In this document: positions 23,076-34,096 of the stretch, piece by piece
Position numbering within the stretch: position 1 is the first letter of the stretch
Layout: each line of letters begins with the position of its first letter
Source of the DNA: Eudorina sp. 2006-703-Eu-15
Taxonomy: Eukaryota > Chlorophyta > Chlorophyceae > Chlamydomonadales > Volvocaceae
NCBI GenBank assembly: GCA_003117195.1
Contig: BDSI01000008.1
Coordinates: 62,001-126,000, forward strand
DNA: 64,000 nt
Direction: 5' to 3'
Translations under genes and position numbers: made by a program
Notes under the pieces: generated by a model
What the model saw: the letters and a program-made list of their open reading frames with translations, nothing else
Database searches by the model: none
Told to the model about the DNA's origin: nothing

Positions 23076-25286
23076 ATGCCTCCAAGACCACGGCCACAAC
23101 GCCGCAACGCTTCTTTGCGCCCGGATACAACTGATGCTGTCACTGTAACTGAGGCAACTGAGGGGCTTACATCTCTCGTTGCTGCTGGCAAGGTTACAAT
23201 TACTGCTGAGCTTCTCTCGCGTGCTGGACAGGCCTTCTCATATGGGAATTCAACTTTTCTCCGCGCTCCGGACGAAAATAAGCTAGTTGACTTACTTACA
23301 TTCTTCAGCGTCGTTGTGCGCCGCTGTCTTTCCGACAGCCCCGATGCCGGTAACAACAGCGTCCGCGCCTGCTACCGCAAGCTGCGCAAGACAGTTTTCA
23401 GAGAAATCTGCGTTGCATTGGGATCCAACAAACCGGATGCGGCCTGGCGGAGGACATTGCTCGTCCTGCTGCTGCTCCGAACCCACGTTGTCCGCTGCTA
23501 CGCTGATCTGCTGCGGGACGCCGCGAGTCAGCTACGCCAGCGCCCCGGGCATCACACTGCTGAGGCTGCCGCAGAGCTGCTTTTCGAAGGCAACCTACTG
23601 ATAGGGGGTCTCACACGTGTTGCGTCCGCCATGCGGGACGACGAAGCGGCGCGGAGATGGTGGTGGCGGTCTGGGGCTGCTGCTGCCGCCGCCGCTGGTG
23701 CCGGAAGGCCGGCTCCTGCTGCTGCGCCTTTGGACAACGACGCTGACGGGCCCAGCAACGCAAACGACGCAGGCAGGCCCAGCAGCGCAGAAGACGAGCC
23801 CAGCGACGTGGCTGTACGGCTCCTCCTGGTCTCGGAGCTCCAGACCAGCGCACTGCTTGACGCCTGGTCGACCTGCTACCTGCAACTGATTGCGAGTGAC
23901 GAGGAGTCGAGCAGTCAGCTGGAAACCATGCTGCGGAGCTTCACGCTTGGGGTGGAGAGGGTGATGCAGCTACACTTGGGCAACTCCGTCCGAGCGCCCG
24001 TCTGCACGCACCACCCAGGGCTCGTGTACTTGCTGTCGTCGTACATTGTACGACTCGTAGCGGCGCTTGACGGTGGTAGCGTGTACGGCATGCCGCAGGA
24101 GGCGCCGGCGGTGCCGCTGCCGAGGCTCGATGTGGCCCGTCGTGGCGGCGCAGCTGGGTGCGTCATCTTGGACGTGGCCCCGCTGCGTACGCTGCTACTG
24201 CTCTGGGAGCAGCTGCTACAGGTCAGAGCAAGCACAAACTCCTTAGCTGTAGCTGCCATGCCGCCCTTGAATTCGGCGGCGACGTTTGACCTCTGCATGC
24301 GTCTTCTGGAGGTGCCGGTCGGGCCGCCACCGTCGCTACAGCAGCAGCAGCAGCAGCGGCAGCAGGACACTCAGCGGCAGCAGCGGCAGCAGCGGCAGCA
24401 GCGGCAGCAGCGGCAGCAGCGGCAGCAGCGGCAGCAGGACACTCAGCGGCAGCAGCGGCAGCAGGACACTCAGCGGCAGCAGCGGGTGGTCGGCCGGCAG
24501 GTGCAGCTTGGCCCGGAATGGGGCGGCAGCATGGTGAGGAGCATCCTGAGTTGGGCGGTCGCGTCGTGGAAGAGTTATAGTTTCAGCTTAGGGGTTGTCC
24601 GCCGGTCGAAAGACATCGAGCGGGTGAGGGCGTTGTGGACGACCTGCGTGAGGTTGCTGGACCAGGCGATGGACTCGCTGGCGGCGGGGGCCGAGTCGGG
24701 GCCGGACGGCGCGGCGGCGGCGGCTGCGTGCAGCGATGACGGAGTCGGGGCCGACGGCGGCGACGGCGGGTTCCGCCGCGTGGAGTTCGGGGGCGACTGG
24801 AGCGGCTTTTCTTGCCCGACGCTGCCCAGCCTGCCGAAGGACCCCGCAGGCGGTCAGTATGCGTTGCATCGCCGTACCATGCGTTTCATTGCCGTACTGT
24901 GCTGTACTGCAGTGTGCCGTGCGAACGCTCGCTGGATGTGTGGTAGGATTTCCGTGGTTGCAGCTCTTGGTTCCTGGGACTCCAAAAGCGGGGACCCCAA
25001 ACGCAGCGAAACGCCGCGGCGAGGTAACTGTCCTGTGCCGTACATCCTACAACAGCCGCAGCTCGCGCCACGTCTCGTGGACCCTCCGCCTCCGCAAAGC
25101 GACGGCCCTGCCGTGCAGCTATCCGTACCCAGCCGTATCATCCCGAACCGTCCCGTGATTATTTCGCCTCCCGAATATTTCCAATGTCGTGTATGTCGTA
25201 CCGGTTGTACTAACGCCCTTGCGGCAAGCGCTGGGGTCTTTGCGGGCCCCAGGATACGTTCTCTCTCGCGCGCGCTCTCTCTCTCT

Positions 25287-25326
<40 letters not shown>

Positions 25327-27600
25327 CACACTCGGCTCAGTTCTCTTTAACACACACACTCGCACTTATGGGTGGGCTTTTTGTTAACCACACTCGCACA
25401 CGTAAACTTTCCGGTCGGCTTCATCGCTTGCCGAGCAGGTCCGGTTCCAACCCTTCTGGGTCGCGGAGCGGAGATCGTACTGCGCTCCGGCGCCCTGGGC
25501 CGCATGGAGCGCCTCCTCCGGCTGCAGCTCCTGCGCGTCACGAGCCTGTGCGAACCCGACCTCTGGATGGAGCTGCTGATGTTCGGACCCATGGGTCAGT
25601 GCGCCGCGCTGATCGCCTCGGCCGCCAAGTACGTCGAGGGCTGCGTCCATCATGTGGGGCAGGTGTGCGCTGCGCGGCGCACGCGCGGGTCCCCGGTGAT
25701 GCCCCTGGAGTGCAACGCCACCGCCGCGCCCGTGAACCTGGGCCTGAGCCTGGCCGCCACGGTAGTGTTTGCTGGCGAGTTCTTGTCCATCATGACCAGC
25801 AGCATGACAAGCTCCGATCAGCGCGCCGCGGTTTTCATCTTCAGTGGCTTGAGAGGCCGTGGTGCTGTCCTTGTTGCGACGGGGCCCAGCAACGCCGGCG
25901 GCGCCGGCCCCGCAGAGGCGGCGGCCCAAGAGGTCGCGGCATCCGGCAGCTCCAATGTTGGTGCTGCGGCGAGTGACGGCGCGGGCGGTGGCGGGAGCGC
26001 GTCGTCTAGCCAGGAGGGACGTAGGGATGGCGGCAGCGGTGGTGCCGTTGCCGGTGCCGCTGTTGAGGACGTGGCCGGGGAGGATGGAGGTGCTGCCGGC
26101 GACGGCGGCGTGCTCGGAGGTGCCAGCGGCGGTGGTAACCTATCGGACGACGCCGGTAGTGGGAGCCGCACCCACGCAGGCTGTTGCCAGGCTAACAGCA
26201 GAAGCAGCAGCAACAGCAGTAGCAACAGCGGCGGCAGCAGCGGCAGAGGCGGCGGCAGCAGCAGCAGCAACGGCGGGGGCGGCAGCAGCAGCAGGAATGG
26301 CGGGGGCGGCGGCAGTAGCAGCAACGGCGGCGGCGGCAGTAGCAGTCTTTCGGGCCTCCCGCCGGAGGTTAAGGCGGCCGCGTTTCAGCTGACGGACCTC
26401 ACTGCCTTCGCGATCGCTCGGCTGCTTCCTGCAACGTCGCGGGCAGTAATGTGCATGACGATGTCGCCCATGGACGTAACGATTCGCGCTGCGATGAGCC
26501 TCGATGACATCTTCAGACAGCCGTACACCGTCCTCCGCTGCTGCGCGGAGCTGCTGGGCATGTTGCAGCAGCACGCGAAGACGTGCTCGCGGCCGCGCGT
26601 CCCAGCCCCCAGCGGAGGCGCGGACGGAGCGGAGGGGGCGGCGGCGCAGCAGGCGGAGATCTATTTGCGGGTTTTGGCAGAAGCGGCGGCGGTGGTGGGG
26701 CCGGAGACGGCGGCGCAGTGGCGCGAGCTGCTCCTGTGCGAGGTGGATCTGATGAGCCTGCTGGCGGTCGTCGCCAAACTGCTGGCAGTGTACGGCGTCG
26801 TACCGGCGGCGCAGCGCGTCCACGTCAGCTCCTGCGCCAGCATGTTTGGCCAGGTGCTTCGCGGCGCGTGTGCCGTATTCCCGGATGAGGTCCGAGGGGC
26901 CGTCGCCGCTGCCGGTGGTTCTGGAGCGGCCCTTGCCGATGCCGTCCACAGCCCTGCCTGGTCCATCTCGGGCTACACAGCATTGTGGACTGCACACCCA
27001 CGTGAGTTCCTGAGCATGCCTGTACTCACACAGCTGCTGGGGCCGGGCAGCGATTGCCCCGATGCTCAAACGCTTGCGGCGGTGGCGGCCGTTGTGGACG
27101 ACCAGAGCCAGCCGGGGCGCCCCCCTGGCGCAGAGGCTGCAGCGCCCGGCTCGTGTGTTGAAATGTCGACCATCCTGATGGCGGCGCTGCCGCCGCCGTC
27201 GGAGGCCCAGCGGCGCATGGCGCCGTACTGCTGCGCCAACCCGCGCTGCCTCAACCTGGCGGGCCCCAGCGAGCTCGAACTGCCGCGGCGGCCCGTCGCC
27301 GGGCGCGTCGAAGGCCATCAGGGCGTGGAGTGGTGTTGCAGCCAGGAGTGCCTTGCGGCGTACCGGCGGGTGGCGGCAGGGCAGGAGAGAGGGGGACATG
27401 CGGGCGTCTTCAGAGATATGCAGGAGGAGACGGCGGCGGAGGCGGAGGCGAGGGCGGCGGCGGCGGCGGGGGCGGCGGCGGAGGCAGCGGCGTGGGCGGC
27501 GGCGGAGGCAGCGGCGAGCAGCGGACAGCGTGATGAGGGGCTCGAGGCGGATCTGCCGGACGAACCCCAAGTTGTTGATTTGACACAGGAGGAGCCGTGA
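23076..27600 (+). CDS. Large protein with degenerate MYND-type finger, paralogue 2
   Basis: Two exons, 23076-24852 and 25439-27600 (phase 1, donor GTCAGT, acceptor CAG), give 1,312 aa. The gene structure is the same as paralogue 1, with the intron at the equivalent site after the WSGFS motif. Shared blocks are LLRDAASQLRQRPG, AALDGGSVYGMP, DIERVRALW, SGALGRMERLLRLQ, DLTAFAIARLLP and AAQWRELL. Differences are a long Gln/Arg tract at about aa 420-470, a Ser/Gly-rich linker in the second half, and a C-terminal extension rich in Ala/Glu that ends VVDLTQEEP. The MYND-like start CCANPRC is kept, but the next Cys pair is missing (PVAGRVEGHQGVEWCCSQEC), so zinc binding as in a standard MYND finger looks impaired. 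The intron carries a (CA)n run at about 25290-25330. Function unknown. Confidence 0.83.
24339..24485 (+). repeat. CAG/CGG coding repeat (Gln/Arg-rich)
   Basis: The tract is built of CGGCAGCAG (Arg-Gln-Gln) units interrupted by GACACTCAG (Asp-Thr-Gln) at three places, all in frame within exon 1 of MYND paralogue 2. Its regular nine-base period suggests length variation among strains. Confidence 0.9.
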
Positions 27601-29736
27601 CGGTGACGTGGCCGATGGACGTTAGCCCGGCGGGGAACGGTGACGGTGTACGGAGTGCAGGCAGAAGGGCAGGCGGGTGGACAGGCAAGCAGAGTAGCAG
27701 ACAGGTCGGCTGGCAGACGGGCAGGCAGACAGAAGGAAGACAGAAGGCAGGCAGAAGGGCAGGAAAATCACGCCAGCTGGCGCCGATGGCCTGTTTCCGT
27801 CTCGGGTCGGTCTCCCAAGGATGTACGCGTGGGTTGCTTCCGTTGGGAGGAGTGCTGAGCGCTCAATTCTGATAAGATCGGATAGGATGGACTTGGATCG
27901 CATCGGATCGTATCCGGATTCTCGGATCCGGATTCGGATCGGCAACGTGTCGCCCGCGGTTGTGTATTCCAGCCGGAGCCGCACGGGCCTCCCCGCGCAC
28001 TTGTCCACGCTCCCCGTAACCCGGCTGTCTTGCGCTGCCCCTTGCGTTGTCGGTTTCGAACCCAAGTGCTTGGATGGGTGCTGCTGCGGACCCAGCCACA
28101 AGTGGCGTAGGGGTCTTGGGTCTTCAGTGCCTACCGCACCCGGAAACAACCTATCGGCGCCCCTCGTGACAGATGGTGAAAGGTATTGTGCGGATTTGCA
28201 GTTTATGGTTTTATACGACTGCCTTGACGGTCTTGCAGTGCGGGTTAATACCGGTAGTCTTATCGGGTTTGGCAGTTGCGCGACGGTGATCGCTGACGGT
28301 GTTAGGCGTGGCACATGACTTGGAAGGCCTTTCAGCGTTTGATATTGGGTACGGTGCACGTTTGAGAAGCGCATCGGAACCCCTTCAGGATCGACTTCAA
28401 GATGCACGAGGCTTCAGTAGCCATACCATCAGAACGCAACGCCGGATGCTGACCGGATGTGGGGTCGCTAGGGATGTGGGGTCGCTAGGTCCGGGCTGTT
28501 GATCCCTAGGTTCCGAAACACTGAACCGTCGGCTTCCGCGGGTTCCCATGAAGGAAAGGGTTGCCCGGGGCGGGGCGTTGGTGCGCGTGCGGCGCTCGCT
28601 TGCTCGGTGCGCCTTCGGGGGCGCGGTTTCTGTTTCCACTTCGCAAGATGTGTGGTTTTAGCGAGGACGCCTCGGCTGTCATTGATGACCCAGCCAAGGG
28701 GATTTTTTTGTGTGACATTGTTCGAATTATGCCGTGCGGCAGGTCTGCACGGCAGATGCACCTCTGGCGGGTCTAGAGCTTGTGACGCGACTCATGTCGG
28801 CGCCATTCTGTGACTTCATGTCTGGGCGCGATTGATCTCCAGGGTTTCTGAAAGCTTGTGTGCGAGCAGCCTACCGCGCGTCCCTAGCTTACGCGGCACT
28901 CGCCTGCCCAGGTTCGAGTAGAGGTGTGGGAGAGCGGGGTCAGCGGAGTGGAAGTCCGAGCAGGATTCCCCGTACATGAGACGGGTAGTGCGAGCAGATT
29001 TCCCCCATTATAGGCCGACCATGGCGCGGTCGGAACAAACACGCAACCGTTGCTCGTTGTTATTGACGTGCGGGGCACAGGGGTGGACAAGGCGGCCCAG
29101 CCCCCGTGACTGAGTGACGCATGGCAGTACGGCAGGCCCTGTCCCTCACCCTGAACGCCCTCTCAACCCATATCTGCATCTGTGAAGGGCATGCCCGCGC
29201 GCGTTTGTGAGCACGAACGAATCGTACCGCGCCCGCCACGCGATTGTACGGCAGAAACGAAACAGCAGTGCCATGACGATGTCCTAGTGCCTGGCCATCG
29301 AATGTGCCGAGCCTGTGCGAGCCATCGCAGTCAGGTGCGTGCGATACAAGCAGCCGTACAACGGCCCGTGCGGCTATTTCACCAAACTTTCCCCTATCTG
29401 TGAGCACAATTGCATCGCTTCAGAGGTCATCGGACGCCCTCATGGTTCCGTCCCGATCTGTCTCAGCACAGCTCCCGCGCGGCGTTCAGACGTCACACAT
29501 CCAAATCTCAAAAGTGTCGAACAGTACAGGCCTGAACATGAAAATTGACGGAGGTGCGACATTCTCACAAAAGGAAAACTGCATACATTGCGGAGCGATG
29601 TACTGGCCACTTCTTCACAAGTCCTTCACAGCTCACTACGAGGTCGGATTCAGGGGGCAGGCAGCGTTGTCTGCCGAAGCCGTACACGCAGTACCGAGTA
29701 CTACAGATATATGGCAGTACTGCTCCTCGTGTGTAG
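27601..29736. other. Intergenic, convergent 3' ends; no gene seen
   Basis: Lies between the stops of MYND paralogue 2 (plus) and the 190-aa gene (minus). It starts with a purine-rich run of AGGCAG-type repeats (about 27655-27775). No supported coding or RNA gene was found. Confidence 0.5.
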
Positions 29737-32700
29737 TCATGCCGAGGCCCCCTTGCCCTCCTGCAGCAGCTGGGCGGTCTCGCCGCCAGACGCCGGCGCT
29801 GCACCGCCGGCCGCGGCGGGGAAGAGGCCGGCAGTGATCTGCAGCATCAGCGGCCAAGTCGCCATTATTGTTGGGACACTTGGTGCGGTGTTCAATCCTT
29901 TGATAAGGGCAGGCACCATCATCATTGACCCGTGGGGTCCGCTGTATGGGGTCCTTGATAATCATTCGTGAAGAACATGAAGGGACGTGATGATTCCTAT
30001 TGAGCAGCAGCAGCCGCAGCAACTGCATTTGCCAGCAGCCGAAGGTAGGGGATACCGTACGGCACTCGTCCTCACAAACAACCGCGCTCAGCCGCTATGC
30101 TGTTTTCCCGGGATCACTGCGTAATAATACGGCAAGCCCCCACTCTCGCACTCTCCCATCATTCCACCGCAGTTACCATCAGTGGTAGTGGAGTCCAGGG
30201 AGACGTCAACACCCAGCGCGGACGATAAGTTGCTGGCAAATAGGCGGGCGGATTTCCCGCTTTGTCCTTGTCCTTGGGCCCTCAGGAACCCTCATTCCGC
30301 GAACTGGTCCAGCTACGGTAACCCAGACGCCCGCCCACGCCCCGCTTCGCTGCCCCGTCCCGCCCCCTACCTTGTCCACCACCGGGCCCAGCGCCTCCGA
30401 GATGACGCCTGCGGGCTTCTCAATTACAGCCTCCACGATCTGCGGCCGCGAGGCGAGGCCATGGTGGGTGGGTGTCCAGGGTGGTGAAGGTTCCTGGCGT
30501 GGCTTGATGCATGACTGCTGGTTGGTGATGTGCTGGTCCGTGCGCCGTGCACCGTGCAGCCCACTCGAGGGAGGGTCAAGACATGCCAGATGTACGACAG
30601 TACGACAGCAGCGTCTTGGGTGGAATTACGTGGGAACACATCACGGGAGGACCTGTGGGGCGCAGGACACCGTCGTTCGGTATCTTGTGCGTCGTGTTGA
30701 ATCTTTCCCGTTGCCCCGGGGATAGGATCCCTAGGGTCTACTGCGCTACTCCCAGGTCCTACCCCACCCTACTTCCTACACATCACCCTACCGTTATACT
30801 ACCCATAAACCCCTACCCTACCCCCCACCCAACACTACCTTGTCGCCCAGGGCGGCCAGCTTGCTCTCCCCCTCTTCCGACACGCCCGGCACGGCCTTCA
30901 AAGAGTCGCCCAACTGGTCAAAGCCGGCAATGATCTTTACGGCAAGGGACAGGCGGGCGGCGGCAGGATGATGTGTTGTGCCGGAGTCGAGAGGCAGGTA
31001 CAACCGAGACGGCATACTGACGTTCAGGGTCGGGCAAGGCGCCCGAATGCGTTTGTAAGGTTGCACGCGGAAACCCTATAGCCGATGTGACGGCAACTGT
31101 TAACGATTGGACGAGTATGTGTTAGCATCCGTTCGAGTATGGAAGTGCCGTACCATATTTGCATCGATCAAGTAACGCGCACAACACCTGCGCACCAACA
31201 AAATGAACGCCCGATGCACACTGATCGTTTCACAACGATTCCGACACTAGCACGACAGACACACCCCAGGCGCAAAGCTGTCTCAGTCGAAACCCTAGAA
31301 AGCAACTACACACAGCACAGATACCAGCAACCGTACTGTTTGCCGACGGCTGTCTGCACAACTTCCATAATCCTCAAAGCTAGTCCCATTCATAAATTCA
31401 TCGGACACTACGCTGGCATACCTTCCTGGACTACCTGGCATTTTGTCGCTACATGACCATGCTGTGATGACGTAAATTATGGCCACAATACACTAACATC
31501 AAACGAATACGACCACCTCAAAGAAGGCCGGCTAGCCATGACAGGACCGTGCGAATAAATTCATCCCGAACAATCCAATATTATAAGTACAGCGAATGTA
31601 CACTTTACAAACTTCCGGAAATTTTCACCGAACCTGTCAACGAATTCCAGCGGTCGACACAAATTGCAGCCCGATTGCTGCCCAAATCACCGATGTAAAC
31701 ACATACATAATATAGATTTAGATATAGAAACATTTAGAACAATAATATTGGCAAACCTTGGACAGGCGAACCTTCATGACCGGCGTAATCATTCAGCGGG
31801 TCAGCGGAGCAGTACCGTATCCCCGCCTGTCAATCGACGGCTAGGGTTCGACGCCCCGGAACGGCGACTAATATTGCATGCCAGATTTTGGGCCTTACTC
31901 GATGCAGTCGTGAAATCCTGCCCACAACATAGCTCAATACAAAACATGAGAGTAGTCGGTGAAGCGCAGGGCTGCGAGCCGCGGGTCACCCTCCTCGCCA
32001 CGGGGCTGGCGCCCCGGGACTTTCGCATCGCTCCCGGAGCCACCGCCAGTGCGGTCGCCTGCGCATGAGGTTCCGTACGTACCTTTTGGTTGAGCTGGCT
32101 AGCCTCCTGGGAGATAGCCCCCGCTGACTCCTCAAACACCTGCGGCCGGGAAGCGCACGAGACGGGAAAGGTCGCCCCGGCGCAAGAAAGGATGAGGCGG
32201 GGGCCGCAGCACGTCCACACAACACATGCACACACACGGCGGGCGGGTCTCTTCTCTAGACACACGACATGTGTGTCCGCGTGTGATAAGAGGAATTGTG
32301 ATAGTGAGTGTGTATATGGGTGTGTCGTACGTGTGTGCGCAGCCATGCCAGGGGCAACACACTAGGGCAGGGCCCCATTGTGCGGAGCCATGCGCCGTGG
32401 AGGCTCCTCCTGCGGGGGCTGCGGGAGGGGGGCGGTAACAATCGTCCATGGTGCCCACGCCCGGTGCCTGCGTCCTGTATTGGCCCGACCGACCCGCTGG
32501 CCAACCAGCCCGGAAGCCGGCAGACTCGGGATGGCATACGGGGGCAGCCTGACCGTGCCTGACGGACTGCAAAACTGCAAAAGATTCAGAGGTTTGCGGT
32601 CGTTCCAGTGCGGACGGCGGCAAGGGCGCGAACCAGGACCACTCGGGCACCCGTGCCGGCCGGAATCGGGGCTGGAATTGGGGCACTCCTTCACACGTCA

Positions 32701-34096
32701 AGGGGTCCAGGGAGCTGGCCGCGGTGTCAGAGACGGACGAGCGCTGATTAGGTGCGACACGCGGCATCTGGTCTGCGCAGCGCTGCCGGTGAGGTTGAGG
32801 AAGCGGTGGCAGACCCCCCATCATGAAGGTCGGAGGGTCCGACGGGCCCAACCTCATGGCATGGCAGTGCAAGCGTGCAACAGGGAAACGGTGCGTCATG
32901 CATGCGTTGTAACGCTCGCGTCGTGGTGTCCTCATTTGGATCGTCCGGGGACATACACCGCCACCACCAACAACAGCGGCAGCAGCGGCGGTACATAGCA
33001 GCGGAACTGGCTATGCTGCGGTTACAACTAGTGATGGCGCTGCTAGTAGCAGTAGTGGAACTACTGCTCACAGCCAGTTGCTTGTAACTGCAGCACAGCC
33101 TTACCATGCTCTGAACTCAGAGCACGGTGCACGAGATCCAGCCCGCCTGAGATCTCACCTTCGCAATGCCGCCAGTGCAGCCCGGCTCCGGGCCCCCCGC
33201 GGCGTCCTGCTTCGCCTCCGCCGCGGCCTCCACAGGCACGGCCTTGCGTGACAAACCCTCGAATGCCTCACCCACGTTGTCCGCTGTTTGCTCCAGGTGG
33301 TTGCCTGCCGTCATGAAGCCTTCCTTGATCTGCAGGCGGGCGGGGGTTGGGTGGGGGGTGGGGTAGCGGCATGAGGGCATTGGCAACGGCGGCGGTTACG
33401 GCGGCGGCGCCAACAAGCCGATTGGGGCCAGGCATCAGCGTCCAAATACTTGCCAGTTCGATACCCAACCGGAACAAGATTGGCCGCGTCATTCGCAGCG
33501 GAAGCAAATGCTTCTAGGCCCCATCGCGCGGCCCGAAAGCCGAACTCAGCGGCCCGCTGATGCAGGCCGAGGCGAACTTTGGCGCACCCCAAATCGAAAG
33601 TTGCAAGGTGCGAGTGCCGAGTGGGTGCACGTGATGCGAGAAACAGCCGGCAGGACCACCGTAAGAGTGACCAGCGACAAAACGAAGCGCACAGCCGACG
33701 ATGGTTTCTCGGCAAGATGGGTACAGGCGGATGTGTAAGCCTACAGCGCTTGACAGAACGAAGTTGCACGCATTTATATGTCATGTAATGTCCCAGCACC
33801 GAAAGTTAGGCGACGTGCCGCGCGTGGGGTTGACAAGCTGACTTCAGTTCCCGTAGAAAGTGCAAGCGCACAAAGTGAGTCTACGATGATACGGAATGAC
33901 GTGCCAAATGAATCCTTTTTCCACATATTACTGGCAGTCTTGTACGCCGTTCCTTGACTCCGAAGGGAGAGCGCTCCCTTGCGCACACGGCGCGCAACAC
34001 GGCTGGACAGGGGCGCACCTTCTCATTCACAGCAGCGCCTGTCTTCTCAATAGCCTCCTTTGCGGCAATAAGAGGGTTGGGGGCTGGGGACGACAT
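29737..34096 (-). CDS. Small exon-modular helical protein, function unknown
   Basis: Six exons: 34096-34019, 33329-33159, 32139-32083, 30934-30839, 30439-30371, 29838-29737. All have lengths divisible by three and all introns are phase 0. The 190-aa product starts MSSPAPNPLIAAKEA and ends GKGASA. Every internal exon ends in Lys and the next begins Ile or Val, so each exon encodes one short amphipathic-looking segment (for example IVEAVIEKPAGVISEAL). Ala, Glu, Lys and Gly dominate. There is one Cys, no membrane segment and no signal peptide. The composition recalls LEA-like or lipid-surface helical proteins, but no family motif is certain. Donors are good (GTGCGC, GTGAGA, GTACGT, GTAGTG, GTAGGG). 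One acceptor is AAG rather than CAG (exon 4). It is transcribed in the same direction as ACX4, whose stop lies about 1.6 kb upstream of its start. Confidence 0.72.
30810..30830 (-). other. G-quadruplex-capable tract beside a 5' splice site
   Basis: Read on the minus strand, four G-runs (three or more Gs, spacers of one or two bases) begin 8 nt inside the intron that follows exon 4 of the 190-aa gene. Similar tracts lie beside splice donors in ACX4 (40898-40924, minus) and MFP2 (from 44988, plus). Confidence 0.6.
31795..31867 (+). pseudogene. tRNA-Asp-like relic (pseudogene or SINE head)
   Basis: The segment TATCCCCGCCTGTCA, a GGGTTCGA T-arm and the ending AACGGCG match the intact tRNA-Asp at 38276. 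The D-arm, the anticodon-stem 3' side and the T-stem are corrupted, so it cannot fold properly. It sits antisense in an intron of the 190-aa gene. Chlamydomonas is reported to carry SINEs derived from tRNA-Asp, so this may be a SINE head. Confidence 0.65.

Noticed and set aside
25280..25335. CT/CA-rich run as a possible coding segment
   Set aside because: It is a microsatellite inside the intron of MYND paralogue 2. Its apparent translation is only a repeat.
26140..27570. 476-codon open frame on the minus strand
   Set aside because: It is fully antisense to exon 2 of MYND paralogue 2 and arises from GC-rich codons. It is Arg-rich with no domain.
30740..30840. Telomere-like CCCTAC runs
   Set aside because: Irregular and short, intronic, and beside a splice donor. 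Not a telomeric array.
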